A stretch of DNA of 5,251 nt from Limisphaerales bacterium (GCA_003455565.1 DMQW01000069.1:1-5251); one strand, 5' to 3'; counted from the stretch's first letter, positions 1-5,186 are shown. Numbers and translations are program-made. The notes: a model not told the origin generated them from the sequence alone.

Positions 1-972
1 CCGAATTGCAGCGTGTCGCTCACCTACCATCGCATTGAGCAAAAACTTTCCTGCCACATCTGCGGTCACAACGAAAAAGTTCCGTCCGTCTGCCCGGAAC
101 CGAAATGCAAAAATCCGGCCATCCGTTTCGCTGGCACCGGCACGCAGAAGGTCGAGGAAGTGCTGGCAAAATTATTTCCCAAGGCGCGTGTCAAGCGCAT
201 GGACGCCGACACGATGAAGCGCAAGGACGATTACCGCCACGTCCTCGGCGATTTTCGTGCGGGCAAAATTGACATTCTCGTCGGCACGCAGATGATCGCG
301 AAAGGGCTGCATTTCCCGAACGTCACGCTCGTCGGCATCATTTATGCGGACTCCGCGCTGCATCAGCCGGATTTTCGAGCGGGCGAACGCACCTTCCAAC
401 TGCTCACGCAAGTTGCCGGACGCGCCGGTCGCGGCGATGTGGAAGGCGAAGTTTTTGTGCAGGCGTTCACGCCGTTTCATCCGGCGATCCAATACGCGCG
501 GCGGCACGACTTCGTGGGTTTTTACGAACAGGAGATTGAATTCCGCGAACAACTGAAATATCCGCCCGTCAGCCGCGTTGCGTTGCTCACGCTCAAAGGA
601 CGCAACGAGGAAAAAGTAAAATTCTCCGCCGAGCATTTGAAACACGAGTTGGAAAAAATCTTGGGGAGCGCAGCCGCCCCGGCTGCAATCATCAGCGCCC
701 CCGCTGACGACATCGAACTGTTTGACGAAGGCGTCAAACAGGACACGCGAGGCGCGCGTGCTCCCCAAAAAAACCTGTTTCGCGATCTGATCATCGCCGG
801 GCCCGCACCCGCGCCGTTGCTGCGCGCGGAGAATTTTTACCGCTACCAGATCATGCTGCGGACGCGGGCGATGAGCGCGTTGAGCCGCGAGTTGGCACAG
901 ATCATCCAGTCATTGAAGCTGCCGGAAGACGTCTCACTGGTCGTGGACATTGACCCGGTGAGTTTGTCTTGA
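1..972 (+). CDS. priA: Primosomal protein N' (PriA helicase), C-terminal part, 5' end outside window
   Basis: PriA is a 3'-to-5' superfamily 2 DNA helicase that rebuilds the replisome at stalled forks. The frame is open from base 1 (P-N-C-S-V-S-L-T-Y-H), so the GTG at 13 is not the start; roughly the first half of the protein lies upstream. Visible parts in order: the zinc-binding cysteines (C at 7-9, CHIC at 52-63, CPEPKC at 91-108), helicase motif V (GTQMIAKG at 283-306, followed by HFPNVTLV), motif VI (QVAGRAGR at 409-432), and the C-terminal domain ending in VVDIDPVSLS, a typical PriA terminus. The third cysteine pair is spaced C-x4-C instead of the usual C-x2-C. Codons 661-768 encode a 36-residue segment that interrupts the expected run into DLIIAGPAPAPL and coincides with a palindromic repeat (separate entry). 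The reading frame is intact through it. Identification is very secure. Confidence 0.96.
   Translation, partial: PNCSVSLTYHRIEQKLSCHICGHNEKVPSVCPEPKCKNPAIRFAGTGTQKVEEVLAKLFPKARVKRMDADTMKRKDDYRHVLGDFRAGKIDILVGTQMIAKGLHFPNVTLVGIIYADSALHQPDFRAGERTFQLLTQVAGRAGRGDVEGEVFVQAFTPFHPAIQYARRHDFVGFYEQEIEFREQLKYPPVSRVALLTLKGRNEEKVKFSAEHLKHELEKILGSAAAPAAIISAPADDIELFDEGVKQDTRGARAPQKNLFRDLIIAGPAPAPLLRAENFYRYQIMLRTRAMSALSRELAQIIQSLKLPEDVSLVVDIDPVSLS
661..768 (+). repeat. Multi-arm palindromic repeat inserted in frame within priA
   Basis: The segment is bounded by a perfect 9-bp inverted repeat, TTGGGGAGC (661-669) and GCTCCCCAA (760-768). Inside it lie four more stems: GCAGCC/GGCTGC (670-675/681-686), TCAGCG/CGCTGA (692-697/702-707), a perfect 10-bp CTGTTTGACG/CGTCAAACAG with a 4-nt loop (718-727/732-741), and ACGCG/CGCGT (745-749/755-759). 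Length is 108 bp, exactly 36 codons, and it adds no stop codon. The encoded peptide is rich in Ala, Gly and Asp and has no counterpart in PriA proteins I know. I infer a REP- or RPE-like palindromic element tolerated in a variable loop. The exact borders assume that the terminal inverted repeat marks them. Confidence 0.7.
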
Positions 973-995
973 GGATGGCACAGGCCACCAAGACG

Positions 996-1056
996 TCGTA
1001 GCGCGAATCACGGCAGCGAAGTTCAGTTCGCTCTGCAAAATGATGCGCCCCTACGA
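996..1056. repeat. Imperfect intergenic palindrome downstream of priA
   Basis: Outer arms TCGTAG (996-1001) and CTACGA (1051-1056) are perfect complements. A CGC on the left (1002-1004) can pair with GCG on the right (1045-1047) if CCC at 1048-1050 is bulged out. An inner hairpin AGCGAA/TTCGCT (1015-1020/1027-1032, 6-nt loop) sits between them. It lies 24 nt after the priA stop codon and has no reading frame of note. The architecture resembles dispersed palindromic intergenic repeats of GC-rich bacteria; copy number cannot be judged from one window. Confidence 0.4.
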
Positions 1057-1073
1057 TATGAGCTTGTTCTCTT

Positions 1074-1122
1074 CCCCTTCATCCATTTCCTTTGCTTTTT
1101 GCGATGGATTTGGATGGAGGGG
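1074..1122 (+). terminator. Possible terminator between convergent priA and the OmpA-family gene
   Basis: A 12-bp stem with one G-T wobble (CCCCTTCATCCA at 1074-1085, TGGATGGAGGGG at 1111-1122) has a long 25-nt spacer containing a second, alternative pairing (ATCCAT 1081-1086 with ATGGAT 1104-1109). It is followed on the + strand by GAGAGTTTTAAC, a weak T-run, and lies about 100 nt after the priA stop. The long loop and short T-tract make termination uncertain. Confidence 0.35.
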
Positions 1123-1169
1123 GGAGAGTTTTAACTTGGGATTTAAACCCTGTTTTTAGCTATCAGAGA

Positions 1170-2009
1170 TCACTTCACTGGCGGTTCGGGCGTCTCTGGC
1201 ACCACGGGTTGAGTTTGGAAATCAGCCGGTTTCACCGCTGGGACGGTATCAGCTATGGCGAGTTCATCAGGCAGAATGGTGATGGCAATGCGTCGGTTCT
1301 TTGCCCGTCCCTCTGGTGTTGAATTATCAGCAATGGGACGATATTCACCATAACCGATGGCTCCGACGCGACGCGGGTCAACGCCCGCTTTTTCCGTGAG
1401 AAAATGCACGGCGGCCAGGGCGCGGGCGCTGGAAAGTTCCCAGTTGCTGGCAAATCGGATGCGTGCTTCAGGCCGGATGGGCACGTTGTCCGTGTGGCCG
1501 ATGACGTGAATTTTAAGCCCAGGATGCTGGGCAAGAATGGCCGCAATTTTGCGCATCACAGTTTCACCATCTGGTTTCAAGATCGTCTCGCCGGAATCAA
1601 ACATGACGCGGTCGAGGATGTTCACGGTAAGCTTGCCTTGCAGTTTGGAGATAGTGACATCCTTGGATTCGAGGTCGGCGCGCATTTCATCTTCCAGCCC
1701 TTTCGCCATCTGGGCGTCCGTCGCCTTTTCCTTCGCCAAATCGGCAACCTGTGTTTGCAGGGCCACAAGCTGGTCTTTGTCTTTCTGGTTGTCGGCCAGG
1801 GTGCTCGCGAGGCTGGCGTTGGCATCATCCAGCTTGGACCGGAGCGATTCCAGTCCGCGCTGTTTGCCCAAAGCCGTGGCCCAGAGCAGCAATGCCACAA
1901 CCACCAGCACGGCCAGAATGCCAGCGACAATCCAGCCCAGTTTGGAGTTGTCCAAGCCGCGATTGCCCTTGATCACGTGTTCGGTCAATGGTTGTTTGCC
2001 TTCGCTCAT
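1170..2009 (-). CDS. Membrane-anchored OmpA/MotB-type peptidoglycan-binding protein
   Basis: The predicted protein has 279 residues from the ATG at 2009 (an 11-codon longer form from a TTG at 2042 is less likely; neither has a strong ribosome binding site). Order of parts: a short cytoplasmic N-terminus, one membrane helix at about residues 24-47, a charged helical region with coiled-coil character at about 52-125, an OmpA C-terminal domain at about 128-247, and a Pro/Val-rich tail at 256-279. Family signatures visible are FDSG (137-140), GHTDNVP (171-177), SNWELSSARA (188-197), GYGEYRP (219-225) and NRRI (238-241). The domain binds peptidoglycan non-covalently, so the protein probably tethers the inner membrane to the cell wall. 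The helix lacks the conserved Asp of the MotB proton channel and no motA gene is adjacent, so a flagellar stator role is unlikely. It is convergent with priA. Confidence 0.9.
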   Translation of the reverse strand: MSEGKQPLTEHVIKGNRGLDNSKLGWIVAGILAVLVVVALLLWATALGKQRGLESLRSKLDDANASLASTLADNQKDKDQLVALQTQVADLAKEKATDAQMAKGLEDEMRADLESKDVTISKLQGKLTVNILDRVMFDSGETILKPDGETVMRKIAAILAQHPGLKIHVIGHTDNVPIRPEARIRFASNWELSSARALAAVHFLTEKAGVDPRRVGAIGYGEYRPIADNSTPEGRAKNRRIAITILPDELAIADTVPAVKPADFQTQPVVPETPEPPVK

Positions 2010-2090
2010 TTTGCTTCGGGTGGATTTAATCAGACCGACCAAGACCGTCCAAGTGAAAAATTTCTCCGTCCGTTCTTGCCCTTAAATTTT

Positions 2091-2170
2091 ATGTCCGCGA
2101 AAATCATGCCGTTGCAACCGCCCCGCCAACTTGAATCGCTGGATGACCTGCTCGCACAGGCCGCGCACTG
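2091..2170 (+). pseudogene. Possible truncated 5' end of an unidentified gene
   Basis: Divergent from the OmpA-family gene, an ATG at 2091 opens a frame beginning MSAKIMPLQPP, followed by an amphipathic stretch ESLDDLLAQAAHWR that reads like real protein. About 27 codons in, the frame meets the transposase remnant and soon stops (TGA at 2196-2198). I infer an original gene start cut off by insertion. The parent gene is not recognisable, no clear ribosome binding site precedes the ATG, and the frame could be fortuitous. Confidence 0.3.
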
Positions 2171-2272
2171 GCGAAGGTGCAGTGTGAATGGAGCCTGACG
2201 ACGCTGGCCTACAACCTGAAACGGGTGTTGAACCTGGTGAGCTTCCAAAAACTGATGGCGGCAGTGGCTTAA
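2171..2272 (+). pseudogene. C-terminal remnant of a DDE transposase (IS1182-like)
   Basis: In the frame starting at 2171 the translation reads AKVQCEWSLTTLAYNLKRVL and continues NLVSFQKLMAAVA before the TAA at 2270-2272. The S-L-T-x-L-A-Y-N-L-x-R motif is the usual C-terminal end of DDE transposases of the IS1182 type. Only about 33 codons remain; there is no catalytic domain, no start codon and no recognisable terminal inverted repeat, so this is a dead scar. The preceding bases belong to another frame (2091-2170), which puts the deletion or recombination junction near 2168-2176. Family assignment rests on this tail motif from memory and could be a related DDE family. Confidence 0.7.
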
Positions 2273-2393
2273 AAGCCCGGCGGCAACGCTTGGGCTCAAA
2301 AAAAGTGGCCGACGCCAACCGATAACCCGTGTCACTCACTCTATCACCGGACTACTTGGTCTGATCAACTCCACCGATAAACTCTGAAACAAT

Positions 2394-2442
2394 AAAACTC
2401 CCACCCGCCCAACCTTCAACCTGCCCGCTGGCCGGGAGTTTT
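2394..2442 (+). other. Inverted repeat ending in a T-run, terminator-like
   Basis: Perfect 9-bp arms AAAACTCCC (2394-2402) and GGGAGTTTT (2434-2442) enclose a 31-nt C-rich spacer. On the + strand the right arm ends in four T residues, which resembles an intrinsic terminator or the edge of a small insertion. It lies between the transposase remnant and the gmd relic, so no intact gene uses it. The rest of 2273-2445 shows no coding signal I can support. Confidence 0.25.
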
Positions 2443-2445
2443 CAC

Positions 2446-2598
2446 ATGGCCTCGCGATCGGAAGAACCGGCCCGGCTGGTGGGCAATCCCGCCAAGGCGG
2501 AGCGTTTGTTGAACTGGCGTCGCACCACCACCTTCAAACAACTCATTACCGAGATGACCCGCGCCGCATTGGCAGCGCGCCCGGCTTCCACATCATAG
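2446..2598 (+). pseudogene. gmd: GDP-mannose 4,6-dehydratase, C-terminal relic
   Basis: A 50-codon frame from ATG 2446 to TAG 2596-2598 encodes EEPARLVGNPAKAERLLNW, then RRTTTFKQLITEMTRAAL. This matches the C-terminal pattern of GDP-mannose 4,6-dehydratases (R-P-x-E, L-x-G-[DN]-P-x-K-A, L-G-W-x-P-x-T-[ST]-F, L-I-x-E-M). The Rossmann NAD-binding domain and the catalytic YxxxK region, about 300 residues, are absent. The family enzyme converts GDP-mannose to GDP-4-keto-6-deoxymannose for fucose or rhamnose-type sugars. The relic faces the glycosyltransferase gene tail to tail with 14 nt between stop codons, so it probably marks a former surface-sugar gene eroded by the neighbouring insertion. 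The ATG is internal to the ancestral gene and expression is unlikely. Confidence 0.7.
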
Positions 2599-2612
2599 AA
2601 ATTTCCCGCGCG

Positions 2613-3725
2613 TCATGGTTTGCGCCCGTTCGTGACAACCGCCTGCGCTTCCAACCACTCGCAGGCATCCGGCAAAACCCTGTCCCAATGAAAAGTTTTC
2701 GAGCGTTCCCACGCCTTCAGCCGCCAGGCGTTGTATTTTTCCGGCGTTTGCAGGACTGCAATCAAGGCCGTCGCCAGCGATTCAGGCGTTTCCTTTTCAG
2801 CGACAATTCCCGTCTCATCATGCAGCGTGGATTCGATCAGCCCGGCCACGGGATAGACCGCCGCCGGCGTGCCCATCGCGTTGGCCTCGATCACATTGAG
2901 ACCCCAGCCTTCGCGCTGCGAAGTGTGCAGCAGGAAATGCGATTGACGCAACCGCGCGTCCTTTCCGGCTTCCGATTGCGGCCCGATGAAATCAATTTGC
3001 CCGTGCAGGTGCAATTCAACCGCCAGCGCCTTCAACCATTCCTCCTCCTCGCCCGTGCCCACGATGGTCAGCTTCGCGGCAACCCCCTTGTCAATCAGGC
3101 AACGCAGCGTGCGGATGCCATGGGCAATCCGCTTGTTCGGCGCGAACCGCGAAACCATGATCAGCCGCAGCGGCGCGGAAAGCGGCTTCTCCTCCAGCAC
3201 CGGCAAGCCGCGCGTGTGGACGCCGTAGGGAATGATTCTCACGCTGCGGACGCCATGTTTGAGCAGTTGTTCCCGTGTGAACGCCGACGCCGTGAAAAAC
3301 GGCACGCGCCGGTAAAACCAGTGCGTCCAGCGTTCCTGCCAGCGTCCGACCGCGCTGACCGGCCACGGATAAAATGAATTCCAAATCGGGCCAAGAACTT
3401 CGTGAATGTAGGCGACGCAATTCGTTTTGGCCCACCACGGCGTGAACCACGCGATTCCATGATGCTGGTCAATGACCAGATCAAATCGCTTTTGCCGGCG
3501 ATACCATTGAATGGCTTTGAAAACCGACAAACCTTTGCCGCCGCCGCGAACAATTTTTATGCCCTGAAAAATTTCCTCGCGCGACGCACCGGGAAAATCA
3601 TTCGCAAACCAATACACTTCGTGACCGCGCTCGACCAAGGCGACGAGATAAGCCAGCGTCACGCGCTCCGCGCCGCCCGACAAAGGATTTTTCGGGTCGC
3701 GCCAGTTGAGCATCAGGAAACGCAT
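2613..3725 (-). CDS. GT4-type glycosyltransferase (group 1)
   Basis: The predicted enzyme has 370 residues and a GT-B fold, and would transfer a sugar from a nucleotide-sugar donor to an envelope glycan acceptor with retention of configuration. From the preferred ATG at 3725 the N-terminus reads MRFLMLNWRDP followed by SGGAERV (16-22), the glycine-rich acceptor-side loop of GT4 enzymes. The donor domain begins near LRLIMVSRFAPNKR (about 186-199). The diagnostic E-x7-E motif is present as EGWGLNVIE (E272 and E280), followed by the A-M-G-T-P turn. No signal peptide or membrane helix is seen, so it should act at the cytoplasmic face. An upstream start at 3818 would add 31 residues overlapping rfaE2 and is less likely; an ATG at 3713 is also possible. 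It lies 16 nt after rfaE2 and is probably co-transcribed. Donor and acceptor cannot be predicted. Confidence 0.92.
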   Translation of the reverse strand: MRFLMLNWRDPKNPLSGGAERVTLAYLVALVERGHEVYWFANDFPGASREEIFQGIKIVRGGGKGLSVFKAIQWYRRQKRFDLVIDQHHGIAWFTPWWAKTNCVAYIHEVLGPIWNSFYPWPVSAVGRWQERWTHWFYRRVPFFTASAFTREQLLKHGVRSVRIIPYGVHTRGLPVLEEKPLSAPLRLIMVSRFAPNKRIAHGIRTLRCLIDKGVAAKLTIVGTGEEEEWLKALAVELHLHGQIDFIGPQSEAGKDARLRQSHFLLHTSQREGWGLNVIEANAMGTPAAVYPVAGLIESTLHDETGIVAEKETPESLATALIAVLQTPEKYNAWRLKAWERSKTFHWDRVLPDACEWLEAQAVVTNGRKP

Positions 3726-3741
3726 GAAAAGGTCAGAAAAA

Positions 3742-4227
3742 TCATAGCCGCGAAATTTTTTTGAGCAACGAAGTCGTGGACTTGCCGGGAACAAGCGGAA
3801 CCAGAATAATTTTTCCACCTGCCGACTCGACCGCGTCGCGCTCGTGTTGGTTCAAAGTTTCCAAAGTGTAATCGCCGCCCTTGACGTAAATGTCCGGCTG
3901 CGCGGCGGCGAGAAATTTCGTCGCCGTCGTGTCCGTGAAAATGCAGACGCCGTCCACGCTTTGCAGCGCGGCGAGCACCGAGGCGCGGTCGGTCTCGGAA
4001 TTCACCGGACGGCCCGCGCCTTTCAATTGTCGCGTCGCGTCGTCGCTGTTCACGCCGACCAAAAGCGCGTCGCCGAAATTCCGCGCGTTTTCCAGATACG
4101 TCACATGGCCGAGGTGCAAAATGTCAAAGCAACCATTCGTGACGACAAGTTTTTTGCCCGAAGCGCGAAATGCCTTGCGCCACTCCGGTAGTTTGTCCCA
4201 ATCAATTATTTTGTTGCGGAAATTCAC
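3742..4227 (-). CDS. rfaE2: D-glycero-beta-D-manno-heptose 1-phosphate adenylyltransferase
   Basis: This cytoplasmic enzyme activates heptose 1-phosphate with ATP to ADP-heptose for the LPS inner core; it corresponds to the C-terminal half of fused HldE. Visible motifs are TNGCFDILHLGH (nucleotidyltransferase H-x-G-H), GVNSDD, GRPV, YVKGGDYT and the C-terminal KSTTSLL. Starting at the GTG at 4227 gives 161 residues (VNFRNKIIDWDKL...), the usual length of stand-alone family members. An in-frame ATG at 4302 would add 25 residues with no family counterpart and would leave only 19 nt to the divergent sigma-factor relic; neither start has a clear ribosome binding site. It is the first gene of a unit with the glycosyltransferase, consistent with LPS or glycan assembly. 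A bifunctional partner kinase domain is absent and must be encoded elsewhere. Function is secure, start is not. Confidence 0.92.
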   Translation of the reverse strand: MNFRNKIIDWDKLPEWRKAFRASGKKLVVTNGCFDILHLGHVTYLENARNFGDALLVGVNSDDATRQLKGAGRPVNSETDRASVLAALQSVDGVCIFTDTTATKFLAAAQPDIYVKGGDYTLETLNQHERDAVESAGGKIILVPLVPGKSTTSLLKKISRL

Positions 4228-4321
4228 GTCGCCAGTTTGCCGGTGCGACACCGATTCGCCAACACGAAAAATAAAATGTCCGGTTTTGCCTTTGGCGTCC
4301 ATTTACACATAGATTCGCGTG

Positions 4322-4483
4322 ATGAATGACCTTGAACTCTTGCGGCAGTTTGCGGCGGACGGCTCGGAAACCGCCTTTGCCGCGCTTGTGGAACGTCACC
4401 TCGGCCTTGTTTATTCCGCCGCCGTGCGGCAGGTGCGCGACCCGCATCTGGCCGAGGAAGTGACTCAAGCCGTATGGGCTTGA
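4322..4483 (+). pseudogene. N-terminal fragment of an ECF sigma factor
   Basis: ATG 4322 opens a 53-codon frame, MNDLELLRQFAADGSETAFA, then ALVERHLGLVYSAAVRQV and HLAEEVTQAV, ending at TGA 4481-4483. This is the start of region sigma-2 of the ECF-type sigma-70 family as found in many copies in Verrucomicrobiota and Planctomycetota. The protein should be roughly 180 residues or longer, with the rest of sigma-2 (promoter -10 recognition) and all of sigma-4. Here homology stops at about base 4473, in the middle of the E-[ED]-V-T-Q-[AD]-V-F motif, and unrelated AT-rich sequence follows. The product could not bind promoters. It is divergent from rfaE2, with no clear ribosome binding site before the ATG. 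It is shorter than common ORF cut-offs and easily missed. Confidence 0.8.
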
Positions 4484-4667
4484 AACTCACCAGCGAGACG
4501 TGGACAATTGAACGACTGATTGAAGAAGCGACAAAATCAACAAACTAGGACACCACGACCCCGCATTTGGTATTAAAGAATTACACAGTGCATTTTCAAA
4601 ACGACAAGACCTTAAACGGCTTCCATCAGGTGTTTTCTTAAATTTAGAAAAAAAGTCAAAAAGTTGA
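4474..4667 (+). pseudogene. AT-rich coding remnant of unknown gene, frameshifted
   Basis: Immediately after the sigma-factor homology ends, a frame from ATG 4474 encodes MGLKLTSETWTIERLIEEAT and ends at TAG 4546-4548. The next frame, open from 4524 to TGA 4665-4667, continues with protein-like sequence: SDKINKLGHHDPAFGIKELH, then SAFSKRQDLKRLPSGVFLNL and a basic tail EKKSKS. Joining the two with one frameshift near 4524-4530 gives a plausible product of about 64 residues. Codon use is much more A/T-rich than in the flanking genes, which suggests a foreign origin. I do not recognise the family; the parent could have been longer on the N-terminal side. Coding status itself is inferred from the look of the translation. 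Confidence 0.4.
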
Positions 4668-4691
4668 AAGCCGCCACTCGATTTTTTATTT

Positions 4692-4724
4692 TTCAACCGT
4701 ATTTTATCCGTGTTTCATCCGTGA
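4692..4724. repeat. Three tandem 11-nt repeats upstream of the glutaredoxin gene
   Basis: Three consecutive 11-mers are visible: TTCAACCGTAT (4692-4702), TTTATCCGTGT (4703-4713) and TTCATCCGTGA (4714-4724). The common core is TT-A-CCGT; units 2 and 3 share ATCCGTG. Spacing is exactly 11 nt, about one helical turn. ATCCGTG-type intergenic repeats are, from memory, frequent in PVC and other environmental genomes. The block ends 65 nt before the glutaredoxin ATG, so it might also serve as a protein-binding array, but nothing here proves that. Confidence 0.6.
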
Positions 4725-4733
4725 CTAAAAAGG

Positions 4734-4752
4734 TTTTTAGCTTGGCTAAAAA
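4734..4752. repeat. AT-rich hairpin in the glutaredoxin upstream region
   Basis: Perfect 8-bp arms TTTTTAGC (4734-4741) and GCTAAAAA (4745-4752) enclose a 3-nt loop. A preceding CTAAAAA (4725-4731) can alternatively pair with TTTTTAG (4734-4740). The hairpin ends 37 nt before the glutaredoxin ATG. It may be part of the same dispersed repeat as the neighbouring 11-mers, a terminator for upstream transcription, or a regulatory element. Confidence 0.4.
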
Positions 4753-4789
4753 ATTTGCCCTGCGCTTTTGGATGTGGCACTGTGTTGCC

Positions 4790-5131
4790 ATGAACAAACC
4801 AAAAATTGTTGCCTATTTGAAACCGACCTGCGGCTGGAGCCAGGGCGTCCGCGCCGTGCTGCGCAAATACGACCTGCCGTTCGAGGACCGCGACGTCATC
4901 AACGACCCGTTGCAGCGCCAGGAAATGATCGAGAAGAGCGGCCAGATGTTGAGCCCGTGCGTCGAGATCAACGGCCAGATGCTGCCCGACATCAGCGGCG
5001 AGGAAGTCGAAGCGTGGATGCTCGCGAACAAAATCGTGTCGCCCAACGACCGCACAGCCGACGCGCCTATCAACCAGCCTTGCGCCCACGAAATGCCGCA
5101 AAGCGCGCCGCTGAATTTTGTGCGCCGGTAA
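4790..5131 (+). CDS. Glutaredoxin-like protein with CGWS active site
   Basis: The predicted 113-residue cytoplasmic protein starts MNKPKIVAYLKPTCGWSQGV. It shows the thioredoxin-fold pattern of glutaredoxins: beta-strand IVAYL, active site C14-G-W-S17, helix VRAVLRKYDL, strand FEDRDV, the cis-proline turn as LSPCVEI (P56) and a final helix DISGEEVEAWM. The single cysteine in the active site resembles monothiol glutaredoxins (CGFS), which handle Fe-S clusters or glutathionylated proteins; classical dithiol enzymes have CPYC. A second cysteine (C57) directly follows the cis-proline, and a 30-residue tail after position 83 carries C98. The ATG at 4790 is chosen because the family begins there; the frame is open further upstream to 4664 but that part looks non-coding. 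No good Shine-Dalgarno sequence is seen. Followed by hairpins and a terminator. Confidence 0.85.
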   Translation: MNKPKIVAYLKPTCGWSQGVRAVLRKYDLPFEDRDVINDPLQRQEMIEKSGQMLSPCVEINGQMLPDISGEEVEAWMLANKIVSPNDRTADAPINQPCAHEMPQSAPLNFVRR

Positions 5132-5137
5132 ATTTGT

Positions 5138-5185
5138 AGCGGCGCTCTGTGAGCGTCGCTGGGTTTCGGCGGTCACAGACCGCCG
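5138..5185. repeat. Paired GC-rich hairpins after the glutaredoxin gene
   Basis: Two adjacent hairpins are present: AGCGGCGCTC/GAGCGTCGCT (5138-5147/5151-5160, 10 bp with one G-T pair, loop TGT) and a perfect CGGCGGTC/GACCGCCG (5167-5174/5178-5185, loop ACA). The first begins 6 nt after the stop codon. The loops TGT and ACA are complementary, and CTGTGAGC and GTCACAGAC share a related core, so the two arms can be seen as related units. This is the organisation of REP/BIME-type intergenic repeats. Confidence 0.55.
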
Positions 5186-5186
5186 C

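Noticed and set aside
172..768. 198-codon open frame on the - strand opposite priA
   Set aside because: It lies wholly antisense to a confidently identified helicase, has no recognisable domain, and long antisense frames are expected in GC-rich coding DNA.
661..768. tRNA-like cloverleaf gene inside priA
   Set aside because: Although multi-armed, it has a 9-bp closing stem and no T-loop, anticodon arrangement or other tRNA consensus features.
1170..2009. MotB flagellar stator identity for the OmpA-domain protein
   Set aside because: The membrane helix has no conserved Asp for proton flow, the periplasmic linker is a long coiled coil, and no motA lies next to it.
1404..2198. 264-codon open frame on the + strand opposite the OmpA-family gene
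   Set aside because: Most of it is the antisense shadow of the OmpA-family gene. Only its last part, from 2091, looks protein-like and is listed separately as a possible gene-start fragment.
2688..3377. 229-codon open frame on the + strand opposite the glycosyltransferase
   Set aside because: The translation is dominated by Arg, Gln and Pro without domain signatures and is antisense to a clear GT4 enzyme.
4692..4724. CRISPR or minisatellite array
   Set aside because: Units are only 11 nt, directly adjacent without spacers, and only three copies exist.
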